Assembly: GCF_002303925.1 (NCBI RefSeq)
Contig: NZ_MRCS01000038.1
Span: forward strand, 1 to 64,000
From: Pseudomonas sp. ACN8
Lineage (GTDB): Bacteria > Pseudomonadota > Gammaproteobacteria > Pseudomonadales > Pseudomonadaceae
DNA length: 64,000 nucleotides
Direction of reading: 5' to 3'
Each line of letters opens with the position of its first letter. Within the stretch, counting starts at the first letter, position 1. A model generated the notes under the pieces. It searched no databases. It had not been told where the DNA came from and was given only the letters and a program-made list of their open reading frames with translations. Position numbers and translations under genes: made by a program. Of this stretch, positions 40,389 through 50,411 are shown piece after piece.

Positions 40389-41921
40389 TTAATGGTTGCT
40401 TAATGCACTAATGAACTCCGCCCCGGGCATGGGTTTGCCGTAAAGGTAACCTTGCAGGAAGTTGACCTGACGAACGCTCAGGTAATCACTCTGCTCGCGG
40501 GTTTCGACACCTTCGGCCACCAGGGCAAGATCGAGTTTGGCCGCCAGTTCGATGATGCTGTCCAAGAGGTGGCTCGAGAGCGTGTCGACGCCGATCATGG
40601 CGACAAAGCTCTGGTCGATTTTCAGAAAATCGACATTGAACTGTCGCAGGTAGCCAAGGCTTGAGTGGCCCGTGCCGAAGTCGTCGATGGCGATTTTCAC
40701 GCCCAGTTCGCGAAGTTGCTCGAACAGTTGCAGGGTAATGGCCGTGGGCTCGATCAGTTCACGTTCGGTCAGTTCCAGTACCAGATGGATCGAGCCCGGT
40801 TCGAACGCATCGAGAAACTCGCGGCAATCCTTGACCAGTTCCAGGTCCTGGCAATGGCTGGCGGTGATGTTGATGCCAATGTGAAACGGCTTGTTGAAGC
40901 TGGCCGAATGCGGTGCGAGCAGGGCGGTGGTTTGTCGCATCAGCGAGCGGGTCATCGGTACGATCAGCCCGGAGTGCTCGGCAAACGGAATGAACAGATT
41001 CGGACGCACCAGGCCTTCCTTCGGATGTTGCCAGCGCATCAGCACTTCAGCGCCGGACCAGCTTTTGCTGTCGCCCTGGACCACGGGCTGGAAATACGGA
41101 ATGAACTCTGAAGCTTCCAGTGCCCGCTGCATTTCATAGGTGGGTGACGATGAGCGCTTTTGCAGGAAGTGACCAATTGCCCCGGCAATCACGCCGAAGA
41201 AAATCAGCAGGCTGAACAGCGGCGGATATTCGCTGCTCATGTATCGCCAGGTTTCGCCTTTGGGGAAACCGGCTTCCACGGCAAACGCATAGTGCCCGGA
41301 GGTCAAACGACTTTGCGCAACGGGCAACTCAGGCGCAGCGCCTCTGTGAACCTTGCCGTCGGCGGATATCCAGTCCGGGCCAACTTGCAGCAACAGCAAG
41401 GTCTTGCGGCCGATCAGGCGCAGGACATTGCTCAAGTGATAACCGTCGAGCGTTGTCAGCGCGCCTTTTTTGCCTTCGCTCAGGCGGTACACCAGCAAGG
41501 CGGTGTTGGGCGTTACCGGATTGCCGTTCATGAGCCATAAGGCGCCTTGGGTGTAGTCACCGGGGTTGACCGTCTCCTGGTAGTCGCCGAACAGAGAGCT
41601 GCAATAGAGGTTGTTGTCCCACACCAGATTGGTTGAGCGCACGAAGGGGCGGCGGGTGACCTGCTCGCGCAGCGCCAGTTTGACATCAGCGCAACCTTGG
41701 CCGGCCAGCGGCAGCAATTCACGCGCGGCCTGGGCGGTGTTGTCGAGCATCAGGTCGAACTGGCGAATCGCTTCTTCGGCGGTTTGTTCGGTGTCTTGTT
41801 TGAGCGCACGCCCTGCTTGCATGTAAAGAATGGCGGCCCCCAGCAGCATCGGGAGCAATCCACTGATCAGGGTGACCGCCATTCTTTTTCTGCGACTGCG
41901 GGTTTTGGCTTTCAGCGGCAT
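40389..41921 (-). CDS. Membrane cyclic-di-GMP phosphodiesterase (CSS motif, EAL domain)
   Basis: This 510-residue protein has one N-terminal membrane helix (residues ~14-35), a periplasmic CSS-motif sensor region (NLYCSSLFGDYQ), a second helix near 240 and a C-terminal EAL domain from ~265. EAL-domain markers are AEVLMRW (EVL instead of EAL), NITASH, LTERE, DDFGTGHSSL, KIDQSF, VAEGVET and QGYLYGKP. It should hydrolyse c-di-GMP at the cytoplasmic face; in CSS-type proteins disulfide state in the periplasm controls activity. EVL variants are usually active. Confidence 0.88.
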   Translation of the reverse strand: MPLKAKTRSRRKRMAVTLISGLLPMLLGAAILYMQAGRALKQDTEQTAEEAIRQFDLMLDNTAQAARELLPLAGQGCADVKLALREQVTRRPFVRSTNLVWDNNLYCSSLFGDYQETVNPGDYTQGALWLMNGNPVTPNTALLVYRLSEGKKGALTTLDGYHLSNVLRLIGRKTLLLLQVGPDWISADGKVHRGAAPELPVAQSRLTSGHYAFAVEAGFPKGETWRYMSSEYPPLFSLLIFFGVIAGAIGHFLQKRSSSPTYEMQRALEASEFIPYFQPVVQGDSKSWSGAEVLMRWQHPKEGLVRPNLFIPFAEHSGLIVPMTRSLMRQTTALLAPHSASFNKPFHIGINITASHCQDLELVKDCREFLDAFEPGSIHLVLELTERELIEPTAITLQLFEQLRELGVKIAIDDFGTGHSSLGYLRQFNVDFLKIDQSFVAMIGVDTLSSHLLDSIIELAAKLDLALVAEGVETREQSDYLSVRQVNFLQGYLYGKPMPGAEFISALSNH

Positions 41922-42034
41922 TCGCGAGTCCTGTCACGAAGAAGTAAGGCTCTCAATTGATGGCGGGGCAAAAACGCCTCCCGTGAAGAGTTCGGGTATG
42001 GTCCATGATAGTTGGCCGTTGGCGGTTATGCCGC

Positions 42035-42907
42035 TCAATGCAAATCCAGGCTTTCGGCCAGCTTGATAAAGGCCAGCGTCGCGGGTGATGCCTGGCGTCG
42101 ATCGAGCACCGCCAGGCCGACCTCGCGCAACACCACCGGTGACAGCGGTTTTTTCACCCAGCGGCGGTCAACCTGATCGGGCAATGAACCCTCGGCAACC
42201 ACCGTCACTGCATCGCCACGAGCGACGACATCCAGGGTGCTGATCAACTGCGAGCAGCGATAACGGATGTTGGGCGTCAGTCGGGCCGCCGTGAACAGGC
42301 GTGAAACCAGCTCCGAAGAACCGGCTTCGGTCAGCACGAACGGGGAATCGCACAGGTCCTTCAGGCTCAGGCTGTCGTGATCCGCCAGCGGATGGCCTTG
42401 GGGCAGCAGCGCGACCATCTGGTCCTGGATCAACGAGACCGTGTCGAAACGCTCCTCGGGCAGCACCACAAAGCCGATGTCGATCCGACGTTCCTCCAGC
42501 CACTGGAGCACCTGGCGGTCGGGGCCTTCGTCGATATGCACCTCGATGCCGGGATGGGCCGCGCGGTACTGCTGCAGAATCAACGGCAGCAATTTGATCG
42601 ATGAAGTCGGCCCGAAGGAGCCGATGCGCAGCGTGCCGCGTTTCATGCCCCGCGCATCGGCCGCTTCCTGGCGCAGGGTGTTGGCCAGGCCGAGCATCGC
42701 CCGGGCGCGCAGCAGCAACTGCTGGCCAATGTCGCTCAATTCGACCCGGGATTGATGCCGGCGCAACAACTCGACACCCAGCTCCAGCTCCAGGGACTTC
42801 AACGCATGGGACACCGCCGATTGGGAAATACCCAGGCGATTGGCTGCTGCCGTGAAGCCTTGGAGTTCGGCGACCAGGGAGAAAATCTCCAGTTGAGTGA
42901 GGGTCAT
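42035..42907 (-). CDS. LysR-family regulator
   Basis: This 290-residue LysR protein has an N-terminal winged HTH (LEIFSLVAELQGFTAAANRL, ISQSAVSHALKSLE) and a C-terminal periplasmic-binding-like effector domain from ~90. It is divergent from an EamA transporter 77 bp away, which it probably controls. The inducer is unknown. Confidence 0.88.
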   Translation of the reverse strand: MTLTQLEIFSLVAELQGFTAAANRLGISQSAVSHALKSLELELGVELLRRHQSRVELSDIGQQLLLRARAMLGLANTLRQEAADARGMKRGTLRIGSFGPTSSIKLLPLILQQYRAAHPGIEVHIDEGPDRQVLQWLEERRIDIGFVVLPEERFDTVSLIQDQMVALLPQGHPLADHDSLSLKDLCDSPFVLTEAGSSELVSRLFTAARLTPNIRYRCSQLISTLDVVARGDAVTVVAEGSLPDQVDRRWVKKPLSPVVLREVGLAVLDRRQASPATLAFIKLAESLDLH

Positions 42908-42984
42908 GAGTGATTGCTCATTTTACGATGACTGGGGATTAGTCGAATGATACGGCATCTCTCTGACATCCGGACCTGGAATCC

Positions 42985-43935
42985 ATGACCATCTGCGAGC
43001 AAGGCCTGTCAAAATCCTCGGATCTGCCGGTGTACCTGAAACTGGCGGCAGTCACCATGGTATGGGGTGGCACTTTCGTCGCCGGGCGCTATCTGGCTGG
43101 CGGCCTCAGTCCGTTACTGGCGGCCAGCCTGCGGTTTCTGCTGGCCAGCGTGGCGTTGCTGCTGTTTGTGCACATGGCGCGGACACCGCTGGTCCGGCCC
43201 AGCCCCCGGCAATGGCTGCAATTGTCATTGCTTGGCTTTTTCGGGATCTTTTTCTACAACCTGTGCTTCTTTTACGGCCTGCATTACATCAACGCTTCAC
43301 GGGCGTCCTTGATCGTGGCGCTGAACCCGGCGGTGATCGGCCTGGCTTCCTGGCTGCTGTTCAAGGAGCGTTTGAACCGGGCCAAGGTCGTCGGCATTGC
43401 GGTCTGCATGGCGGGCGCGAGCATGGTGATCTTTAGTCGTGACCCGCAACTACTGGCCGGCGGTGTCGGTGCCGATGCCTGGCTTGGGGACTTGTTGATT
43501 TTTGGCTGTGTCCTCGGCTGGGGTGTCTACTCGCTGTTCTCCAAAGAGCTGAACCACACCCTGGGACCGGTGCAAACGGTGACCTGGTCGATCTTGCTGG
43601 GCACCGTCATGCTCTGGATCACCTGCATCGTGCGCGGTGAGGTGAGTGTTGCTGCGATCGCTCAACTCGGCGTGCAGCAATGGTTGAGTCTTTTGTACCT
43701 CGGCGTGCTGGGATCGGCGCTGGCGTACATCGGCTATTACGACGGCATCCGCAAAATCGGCGCAACCCGTTCCGGGGTGTTCATTGCCTTGAATCCGTTG
43801 ACGGCGGTGATCCTTGGCGCGCTGCTGCTGGATGAGCCGCTGACGCTGGCCATGTGCCTGGGTGGCGGGCTGATACTGGCGGGGATTTACCTCTGCAACA
43901 AACCCCTTGCGCGGGCATGGAAAAAGGGGATTTGA
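42985..43935 (+). CDS. EamA/DMT-family exporter
   Basis: This 316-residue membrane protein has ten predicted helices in two EamA repeats (motifs MVWGGTFVAGRYLAGG, NPAVIGLASWLLFKERL and NPLTAVILGALLLDEPL). Drug/metabolite transporters of this type export amino acids, amines or other small metabolites. It is divergent from the LysR gene, suggesting control by that regulator. Substrate unknown. Confidence 0.85.
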   Translation: MTICEQGLSKSSDLPVYLKLAAVTMVWGGTFVAGRYLAGGLSPLLAASLRFLLASVALLLFVHMARTPLVRPSPRQWLQLSLLGFFGIFFYNLCFFYGLHYINASRASLIVALNPAVIGLASWLLFKERLNRAKVVGIAVCMAGASMVIFSRDPQLLAGGVGADAWLGDLLIFGCVLGWGVYSLFSKELNHTLGPVQTVTWSILLGTVMLWITCIVRGEVSVAAIAQLGVQQWLSLLYLGVLGSALAYIGYYDGIRKIGATRSGVFIALNPLTAVILGALLLDEPLTLAMCLGGGLILAGIYLCNKPLARAWKKGI

Positions 43936-44186
43936 TACAGAAGGCGGACAAACTGATTTACGCTGTGTAGAATCGGGTTACGCATACAATAATAATCGTC
44001 TTCTGGCAGCAGAAGCCTCGCCCGCAAGAGCCTTGGGTCGATAATGAAGATATTCGGGTTTCAACTGATCTACGGTGACTTTCTCGCCCGCAGTGTGCGG
44101 GGCATCTCCTGTGCACCACCCACCGGTCTCAGCATTGCTTACAACTAACCTTTAGTTAATTGATAAAAAATGATGAGGCGCCGACC

Positions 44187-45263
44187 ATGGCAGATTTATA
44201 CGAAAACCCAATGGGCCTGATGGGCTTTGAATTCATCGAACTCGCATCGCCGACCCCGAACACCCTGGAGCCGATCTTCGAGATCATGGGCTTCACCAAG
44301 GTGGCGACCCACCGTTCCAAGGACGTGCACCTGTATCGCCAGGGCGCGATCAACCTGATCCTCAACAACGAACCCCACAGCGTGGCCTCATACTTCGCGG
44401 CCGAGCACGGTCCGTCGGTGTGCGGCATGGCGTTTCGCGTCAAGGATTCGCAAAAAGCCTACAAGCGTGCCCTGGAGCTCGGCGCCCAGCCGATCCACAT
44501 CGAAACCGGCCCGATGGAACTGAACCTGCCGGCCATCAAAGGCATCGGTGGTGCGCCGCTGTACCTGATCGACCGTTTCGGCGAAGGCAGCTCGATCTAT
44601 GACATCGACTTTGTGTTCATCGAAGGTGTCGACCGCCATCCGGTCGGTGCCGGCCTGAAGATCATCGATCACCTGACCCACAACGTGTATCGCGGTCGCA
44701 TGGCCTACTGGGCCAACTTCTACGAGAAACTGTTCAATTTCCGCGAAATCCGCTACTTCGACATCAAGGGCGAATACACCGGCCTGACTTCCAAGGCCAT
44801 GACCGCACCCGATGGCATGATCCGCATCCCGCTGAACGAAGAGTCGTCCAAGGGCGCCGGGCAGATCGAAGAGTTCCTGATGCAGTTCAACGGCGAGGGC
44901 ATCCAGCACGTTGCGTTCCTGTCCGATGACCTGATCAAGACCTGGGACCACCTGAAAAGCATCGGCATGCGCTTCATGACCGCGCCGCCGGAAACCTACT
45001 ACGAAATGCTCGAAGGCCGTTTGCCGAACCACGGCGAGCCGGTGGACCAACTGCAGGCGCGGGGCATTTTGCTGGACGGTTCGTCCGAGTCGGGCGACAA
45101 GCGTCTGCTGCTGCAGATCTTCTCGGAAACCCTGATGGGGCCGGTGTTCTTCGAGTTCATCCAGCGCAAGGGCGACGACGGTTTCGGCGAAGGCAACTTC
45201 AAGGCACTGTTCGAATCCATCGAGCGTGACCAGGTTCGTCGTGGTGTTCTCTCTACCGACTAA
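44187..45263 (+). CDS. hpd: 4-hydroxyphenylpyruvate dioxygenase
   Basis: This 358-residue Fe(II) enzyme converts 4-hydroxyphenylpyruvate to homogentisate in tyrosine breakdown. It has two vicinal-oxygen-chelate domains. Iron ligands are His in LTHNVYRGRM, His in GIQHVAFLSDD and Glu in FFEFIQRKGDDGFGEGNF. The start at 44187 is taken from the family N-terminus MADLYENPMGL, preceded by GAGGCG. The rest of the homogentisate pathway is not in the window. Confidence 0.95.
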   Translation: MADLYENPMGLMGFEFIELASPTPNTLEPIFEIMGFTKVATHRSKDVHLYRQGAINLILNNEPHSVASYFAAEHGPSVCGMAFRVKDSQKAYKRALELGAQPIHIETGPMELNLPAIKGIGGAPLYLIDRFGEGSSIYDIDFVFIEGVDRHPVGAGLKIIDHLTHNVYRGRMAYWANFYEKLFNFREIRYFDIKGEYTGLTSKAMTAPDGMIRIPLNEESSKGAGQIEEFLMQFNGEGIQHVAFLSDDLIKTWDHLKSIGMRFMTAPPETYYEMLEGRLPNHGEPVDQLQARGILLDGSSESGDKRLLLQIFSETLMGPVFFEFIQRKGDDGFGEGNFKALFESIERDQVRRGVLSTD

Positions 45264-45284
45264 ATCCTTGCAGATGTAGTAACC

Positions 45285-45373
45285 GTAGGAGCGAGCCTGC
45301 TCGCGATAGCTATCTGTCAGCCAATATCTATGTTGAGTCTGAAGACGCCATCGCGAGCAGGCTCGCTCCTACA
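45285..45373. repeat. REPIN, ~90-bp class, after hpd
   Basis: Inverted REP palindromes enclose a ~40-bp interior with ATCTGTCAGCCAATAT. It lies between the convergent hpd and rarD-like genes and could act as a 3' mRNA-stabilising hairpin. Confidence 0.8.
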
Positions 45374-45389
45374 ATTGTTTTGCGTGTAC

Positions 45390-46271
45390 TTAAGACCTGC
45401 GCTGGCGCACCAGATGCTTGAACCCTTCGAACACCAGCACCAGCACCGCCATCCAGATCGGGATGTAGGTCAGCCATTCGCCGGCCTTGATGCTTTCTCC
45501 CAGTAGCAACGCCACGCCCAGCAGCAACACCGGTTCGACATAGCTCAACAAGCCGAACAGGCTGAACGGCAGCAGGCGACTGGCAATGATGTAGATCACC
45601 AGTGCCGATGCGCTGATCACGCCGAGCATCGGGATCAACAGCGACAACCATGGATGCTGATCAAACACACCAAAACCTTGCGCGCCGCTCTGGACGAACC
45701 AGAAGGCCACCGGCAGGGTCAACGCCATGTCCAGCCATAACCCGCCGAGGTTGTCCGCCGCCAGCCGTTTGCGCAGGATGAAGTAGGTTGGATAGCCAAT
45801 GCAGACCAGCAAGGTCGCCCAGGAAAAACCACCGACCTGATACACCTCGTTGACCACCCCCAGGCAGGCGAACACCACGGCGACTTTTTGTAGGTACGAC
45901 AGGCGTTCACCGTAGGCCAGGCGGCCGGTCAGGACCATGGTCAGCGGCAGCAGGAAATAGCCCAGTGATACGTCGAGGCTGTAGCCGTTCAACGGCGCCC
46001 ACATGAACAGCCATAACTGCACGCCGAGCAGGGCAGAGGAGGCGATCAGCGCGCCCATCAGTTTCGGATTGGACTTGGCGCGCCAAACGATCTCCAGCAC
46101 GCGCTTCCATTCCCCGGACACCACCATGAACACGGTCATGCACGGGACGGTCAGCAGCATGCGCCAGCCGAAGATTTCCACACCGCTCAAGGGGGTGAGT
46201 AGCGACGTGTAGTAATACATGACGGCAAACAGCACCGAGGCTGAAACCGATAGAGCGATACCTTTAGACAA
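45390..46271 (-). CDS. RarD-like EamA permease
   Basis: This protein of 293 residues or so has ten helices and the RarD/chloramphenicol-sensitivity subfamily signature LFAVMYYYTSLLTPL, GWRMLLTVP and LSYVEPVLLLGVALLLGE. The conserved N-terminus SKGIALSVSASV begins at a TTG (46271), with GAGG 6 bp upstream; upstream codons lack family similarity, so TTG is the likely start. Substrate unknown. The gene stands between two REPINs. Confidence 0.8.
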   Translation of the reverse strand: MSKGIALSVSASVLFAVMYYYTSLLTPLSGVEIFGWRMLLTVPCMTVFMVVSGEWKRVLEIVWRAKSNPKLMGALIASSALLGVQLWLFMWAPLNGYSLDVSLGYFLLPLTMVLTGRLAYGERLSYLQKVAVVFACLGVVNEVYQVGGFSWATLLVCIGYPTYFILRKRLAADNLGGLWLDMALTLPVAFWFVQSGAQGFGVFDQHPWLSLLIPMLGVISASALVIYIIASRLLPFSLFGLLSYVEPVLLLGVALLLGESIKAGEWLTYIPIWMAVLVLVFEGFKHLVRQRRS

Positions 46272-46361
46272 GCTGTCCTCGCGAGGTTGAAGGTGAAACG
46301 GGGGGCGCAGGATACGTGGTTTTCGAGCCGAATATTGACCCATCGATCAACACGGACCCAT

Positions 46362-46451
46362 TGTAGGAGTGAGCCTGCTCGCGATAGCGATCTGTCATCC
46401 AACATCTCTGTTGAATGTAGTACCGCTATCGCGAGCAGGCTCACTCCTACA
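46362..46451. repeat. REPIN, ~90-bp class
   Basis: Inverted REP palindromes (TGTAGGAGTGAGCCTGCTCG...) with both arms carrying the same A-for-C type change, so the stem still pairs perfectly. Compensated substitution implies selection or gene conversion for a paired structure. Stem pairing extends to CCATTGTAGG / CCTACAATGG. Confidence 0.85.
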
Positions 46452-46468
46452 ATGGGTTTTGTGTTGTG

Positions 46469-47482
46469 TCAGGTACTGTGCGGTTTACGCCCTGACACAA
46501 AATGGCTCACATCATTGAACCCCGGTGTCGACGCATGCCCCGGTGTCACCAGCGAATCGATGAACGCCTCGTCCTCGGCCGTGATCTTCACCGCCTGCGC
46601 CTTAGTGTAGGCGTCCCATTGCGCTTCGGTACGCGGCCCGACAATGGCCGAGGTCACGGCGCTGTTGTTTAGCACCCAGGCAATCGCGAACTCGACGATG
46701 CCCACACCGCGCTCCTGGGTGTACTGCTGGATCTGCTGAGCGATGCGCAGGGATTCGACACGCCATTCGGTTTCCAGGATGCGTTTGTCCTGGCGTCCGG
46801 CACGGCTGTCGGCATCAGGTTTCACATCCGGCGCGTATTTGCCACTGAGCACCCCGCGCGCCAGCGGGCTGTAGGGCACCACGCCAAGACCGTAGTTTTG
46901 CGCGGCCGTGATCTGCTCCGTTTCAGCCTGGCGGTTGACGATGTTGTACAGCGGCTGGCTGATCACCGGCCGGTCAACGCCAAGCTTGTCGGCCACGCGA
47001 ATGACTTCGGCGATGCGCCAGCCACGGTAATTGGACAGGCCCCAGTAACGGATTTTCCCTTGGCGGATCAAGTCGCCGATGGCCGAGACCGTGACCTCCA
47101 GCGGCGTGTTGTGGTCTTCGCGGTGCAGGTAATAGATGTCGAGGTAGTCGGTGCCCAGGCGCGTCAGGCTGGCATCGATGCCGTTGAACAGATGCTTGCG
47201 GCTCAGGCCGCTGCGGTTGGGGACGCCGTCCACGGGACCGAAGCCGACCTTGGTCGCCAGCACCCATTCATGGCGGCGGCTGGCGATGGCCTCGCCGACG
47301 ATTTCTTCGGAGCGGCCGTTGGTGTAGACGTCGGCGGTGTCGATGAAGTTGATGCCCTGGTCCCAGGCCTTGTCGATGATTCGCAGGGAATCTTCGGTGC
47401 TGGTCTGTTCGCCGAACATCATGGTACCCAGGGTCAGGGTGGACACCTGCAGACCCGATTGACCCAGCGTGCGGTAGCTCAT
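46469..47482 (-). CDS. Aldo/keto reductase
   Basis: This 337-residue NADPH-dependent reductase is of the AKR family (YajO/PhdF-like). Catalytic Asp-Tyr-Lys-His are present in FIDTADVYTNGRSEE, LATKVGFG and DYLDIYYLHRED. The start at ATG 47482 has AAGGA 9 bp upstream. It probably reduces aldehydes; the natural substrate is unknown. Confidence 0.85.
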   Translation of the reverse strand: MSYRTLGQSGLQVSTLTLGTMMFGEQTSTEDSLRIIDKAWDQGINFIDTADVYTNGRSEEIVGEAIASRRHEWVLATKVGFGPVDGVPNRSGLSRKHLFNGIDASLTRLGTDYLDIYYLHREDHNTPLEVTVSAIGDLIRQGKIRYWGLSNYRGWRIAEVIRVADKLGVDRPVISQPLYNIVNRQAETEQITAAQNYGLGVVPYSPLARGVLSGKYAPDVKPDADSRAGRQDKRILETEWRVESLRIAQQIQQYTQERGVGIVEFAIAWVLNNSAVTSAIVGPRTEAQWDAYTKAQAVKITAEDEAFIDSLVTPGHASTPGFNDVSHFVSGRKPHST

Positions 47483-47574
47483 GAGCAAATCCTTTTACCA
47501 GTGGGAAAGGTCCAATCAGATACCAGAACCATTGCCGGGAGCAAACGCAAATCTCAAGCACACTCGAATCAAAC

Positions 47575-47674
47575 TGTAGGAGCGAGCCTGCTCGCGAAGA
47601 ACTGCAGGACACCACGTTTATCCAGGATAAACGCGTTATCGTTGACGTCCATCGCGAGCAGGCTCGCTCCTACA
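47575..47674. repeat. REPIN, 100-bp class
   Basis: Inverted REP palindromes enclose ~50 bp. The interior AAACGCGTTATCGTTGACG shares sequence with the REPIN at 30725. It lies upstream of the reductase gene and downstream of the MFS gene. Confidence 0.85.
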
Positions 47675-47689
47675 GTGGTCAGGTGGTGC

Positions 47690-49000
47690 TTAGGCGCGCA
47701 GGGTACGGGTCATGCGCAACGCCAGCAAACTGCCGCAGACGATCACACCCGCCAGCAGGTACAGCGCCGCATCGGTCGAACCAGTGCTGTCCTTGACCCA
47801 ACCCACCAGGTACGGGCTGAGGAAGCCGGCCATCTGTCCCATGGAGTTGATCAGCGCCAGGCCGCCAGCCGCGGCACCCGCGCTGAGCAGGGCGGTCGGC
47901 ACTGGCCAGAACATCGGCAGGCCGGTGAGGGCGCCCATGGTGGCGATGGTCAGGCCGAGAATGGCGATGGCCGGGTTGGCGGCGAAGTTCACCGCGATCA
48001 GCAGCCCCAACGCCCCCATCAGCATCGGCACCACCAAATGCCAGCGACGTTCCTGGCGCAGGTCCGCCGAGCGACCCACGACCAGCATGAACACCGCGGC
48101 CAGCAGATACGGAATCGCACTGAGCCAGCCGATCACCAGGTTATCGCTGAAGCCCAGGTTCTTGATGATCGACGGCAGCCAGAAGTTGATCGCGTACACG
48201 CCACTCTGGATGCAGAAATAGATCAGGCCGAAGGCCCAGATCGCCGGGTTCTTGAACACCGCCAGCAGCGAATCGGTGGTGGTTTTCGGTTTGTTCGCCA
48301 GATCTTCGGCGTGGTCGGCTTCCAGCACCGAACGCTCGAACGGGGTCAGCCACTGGGCGTTGGCGTAGCTGTCGCTGAGCAGGAAATAAGCCAGCGCACC
48401 GAGGATGACGGTGGGAATGCCTTGCAGCAGGAACATCCACTGCCAGCCAGCGAGGCCGCCTTGACCTGCGGCGAAGTGGTTGAGAATCCAGCCGGAGAAC
48501 GGGCTGCCGAGCAGGCCGGAGACCGGGATCGCCGACATGAACAAGGCCATGATGCGGCCACGGCGGAAGGTCGGGAACCACTGCGAGAGGTACAACACCA
48601 CACCCGGGAAGAACCCGGCTTCGGCCGCGCCGGTGAACAGGCGCAGGGTATAGAACTCGGTTGGCGTGGTGACGAACAGCAGGCAGGTCGACAGGGTGCC
48701 CCAAGTGATCATCATCAGTGCGATCCAGCGCCGTGGGCCGAACCTGGTCAGGGCCAGGTTGCTTGGCACGCCGCACAGTACGTAGCCGATAAAGAAAATG
48801 CCGGCGCCGAGGCCGTATACGGTTTCGCTGAACTTCAGCGCGTCGAGCATCTGCAGTTTGGCAAATCCAACGTTTACCCGGTCGAGGTAGTTGAACAGGT
48901 AGCAGATGAAAATGAAGGGGATCAAGCGCAGGGTAATGCGCTTGTAGACGGCGTTTTTGTCGTCAGCGATGGCGTCGGACGCTACGGCGCTCTGTGTCAT
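47690..49000 (-). CDS. MFS transporter of the anion:cation symporter (ACS) family
   Basis: This 436-residue protein has 12 helices and ACS-family sequence (ITLRLIPFIFICYLFNYLDR, FTGAAEAGFFPGVVLYLSQW). The family imports organic anions such as glucarate, galactarate, tartrate or glycerate. It is divergent from cdaR, whose known targets are sugar-diacid genes, and garK follows cdaR, so a role in glucarate/galactarate or glycerate uptake is likely. The start at 49000 follows AGAGAG by ~6 bp. Confidence 0.85.
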   Translation of the reverse strand: MTQSAVASDAIADDKNAVYKRITLRLIPFIFICYLFNYLDRVNVGFAKLQMLDALKFSETVYGLGAGIFFIGYVLCGVPSNLALTRFGPRRWIALMMITWGTLSTCLLFVTTPTEFYTLRLFTGAAEAGFFPGVVLYLSQWFPTFRRGRIMALFMSAIPVSGLLGSPFSGWILNHFAAGQGGLAGWQWMFLLQGIPTVILGALAYFLLSDSYANAQWLTPFERSVLEADHAEDLANKPKTTTDSLLAVFKNPAIWAFGLIYFCIQSGVYAINFWLPSIIKNLGFSDNLVIGWLSAIPYLLAAVFMLVVGRSADLRQERRWHLVVPMLMGALGLLIAVNFAANPAIAILGLTIATMGALTGLPMFWPVPTALLSAGAAAGGLALINSMGQMAGFLSPYLVGWVKDSTGSTDAALYLLAGVIVCGSLLALRMTRTLRA

Positions 49001-49170
49001 GGCGGCTCTCTCTTTATTATGATTTTTTGCGATGCAAAGGGTAACGTTGATCGCCCAGAGAGTCTCGACCACCCTCCGGGTGGCTGTCTTTGTGCCTGAG
49101 CACAGGGTTTGCAACCAAGGCCTGTGCGGGTGAACAACCCGCTCCATCACCGTCTTCAAGGATCACTTGC

Positions 49171-50292
49171 ATGTTCGAACTCGATCACGACCTGGCCCAG
49201 GACATCGTCGACCGGGCGATGGCCATCCTGCCGTACAACGTCAACGTCATGGACAGCCAGGGCTTGATCCTGGGCAGCGGCGAGCCGGAGCGGGTCAACA
49301 CCCGGCATGAAGGCGCGCAACTGGTCCTGGCCAATGGCCGGGTGGTGGAGATCGATGCGCAGACGGCGATTCATCTCAAGGGCGTGCAGCCGGGCATTAA
49401 CCTGCCGCTGATGCTCGACCAGCGCCTGATCGGCGTATTGGGCATCACCGGCGAACCCGAGCAACTGCGCACCTACGCCGAGCTGGTGCGCATGACCGCC
49501 GAAATGCTGGTGGGCCAGCGCAATCAGCAGGCCGAACAGCAATGGCGGCGCCAGCGCTGCGATGATCTGCTGGCGTTGTTGCTCAGCGAAGCCGGCGATG
49601 CTCCGCGCCTGGTCGATGAAGCGCAGCAGTTGGGCCTCAAGCCACAGATGACCCGGGTACCGTACCTGTTCGAACTGGGCCTGGAGCATGCGCCAGGGCA
49701 AACCGTCGAGGCCCTCAGCGCCTGGTTGACCACCCGCCACCCGGACAGTTGGTGCGTGAGCTCGGCCAAGACCTCGTTGCTCTGGTGCCGGCCGGCGAGC
49801 CAGTCGGTGGAGAACGAGCGCTTGCTGGACAAGCTCGACGGCCTGGGCTGGAACATCCTGCGCATTGCCGTGGGCGGGCAGGCCGATGGACTTTCCGGCT
49901 TGCGGCGCTGCTATCGCCGGGTCGGTGACTTGCTGGCCTACGGGCGCGAAGTGTTGCCGCGCTCCCGATTGCTGACGCTCAACCGCTATCGGTTGCCGGT
50001 GATGCTCTGGCGCCACCGCAACGACGACGCCCTCGACGAATTGCTCAATCCGCTGCGTAAGGTCATTACCAAGGACAGCAACGGCCAGTTGCTGGCAACC
50101 CTGCGCAGTTGGTGCGAACACGACGGCCAGAGCCAGGCCTGCGCCGATGCACTGGGCATCCATCGCAACAGCCTGCGCTATCGCATGGAGCGGATTGCCG
50201 AGTTGAGTGGGGTTGATCCGTTGCGACTGGACGGCATGCTGGCGTTGTACCTGGGTGTGCAACTGCTGCCCGAGTCAGACTCAATTTCGTGA
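49171..50292 (+). CDS. cdaR: Sugar diacid regulator CdaR
   Basis: This 373-residue regulator has an N-terminal sugar-diacid recognition domain (LAQDIVDRAMAILPYNVNVM, GVQPGINLPLMLDQRLIGVL split at 20), a GGDEF-like middle region and a C-terminal PucR/CdaR-type HTH (ALGIHRNSLRYRMERIAELS). In E. coli CdaR activates garK and glucarate/galactarate genes in response to diacids or glycerate. It directly precedes garK and is divergent from a matching permease. The start at ATG 49171 is the first Met of the conserved domain. Confidence 0.9.
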   Translation: MFELDHDLAQDIVDRAMAILPYNVNVMDSQGLILGSGEPERVNTRHEGAQLVLANGRVVEIDAQTAIHLKGVQPGINLPLMLDQRLIGVLGITGEPEQLRTYAELVRMTAEMLVGQRNQQAEQQWRRQRCDDLLALLLSEAGDAPRLVDEAQQLGLKPQMTRVPYLFELGLEHAPGQTVEALSAWLTTRHPDSWCVSSAKTSLLWCRPASQSVENERLLDKLDGLGWNILRIAVGGQADGLSGLRRCYRRVGDLLAYGREVLPRSRLLTLNRYRLPVMLWRHRNDDALDELLNPLRKVITKDSNGQLLATLRSWCEHDGQSQACADALGIHRNSLRYRMERIAELSGVDPLRLDGMLALYLGVQLLPESDSIS

Positions 50293-50411
50293 GCGACAAA
50301 ATCCCACAGTTGTGGAAATGAACAATAATCCTCAACACCGCTTGTGCAGCGGCCCGGCGTTATTGTTCATGGCGGCTGGCAGCATGTGGACATTGGAACT
50401 GGAGAATTCCC

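Noticed and set aside
46898..49099. Open frame of 733 codons on the plus strand
   Set aside because: It runs antisense through the aldo/keto reductase, a REPIN and the MFS gene; composition is His/Gln/Arg-rich as expected for the opposite strand of high-GC genes.
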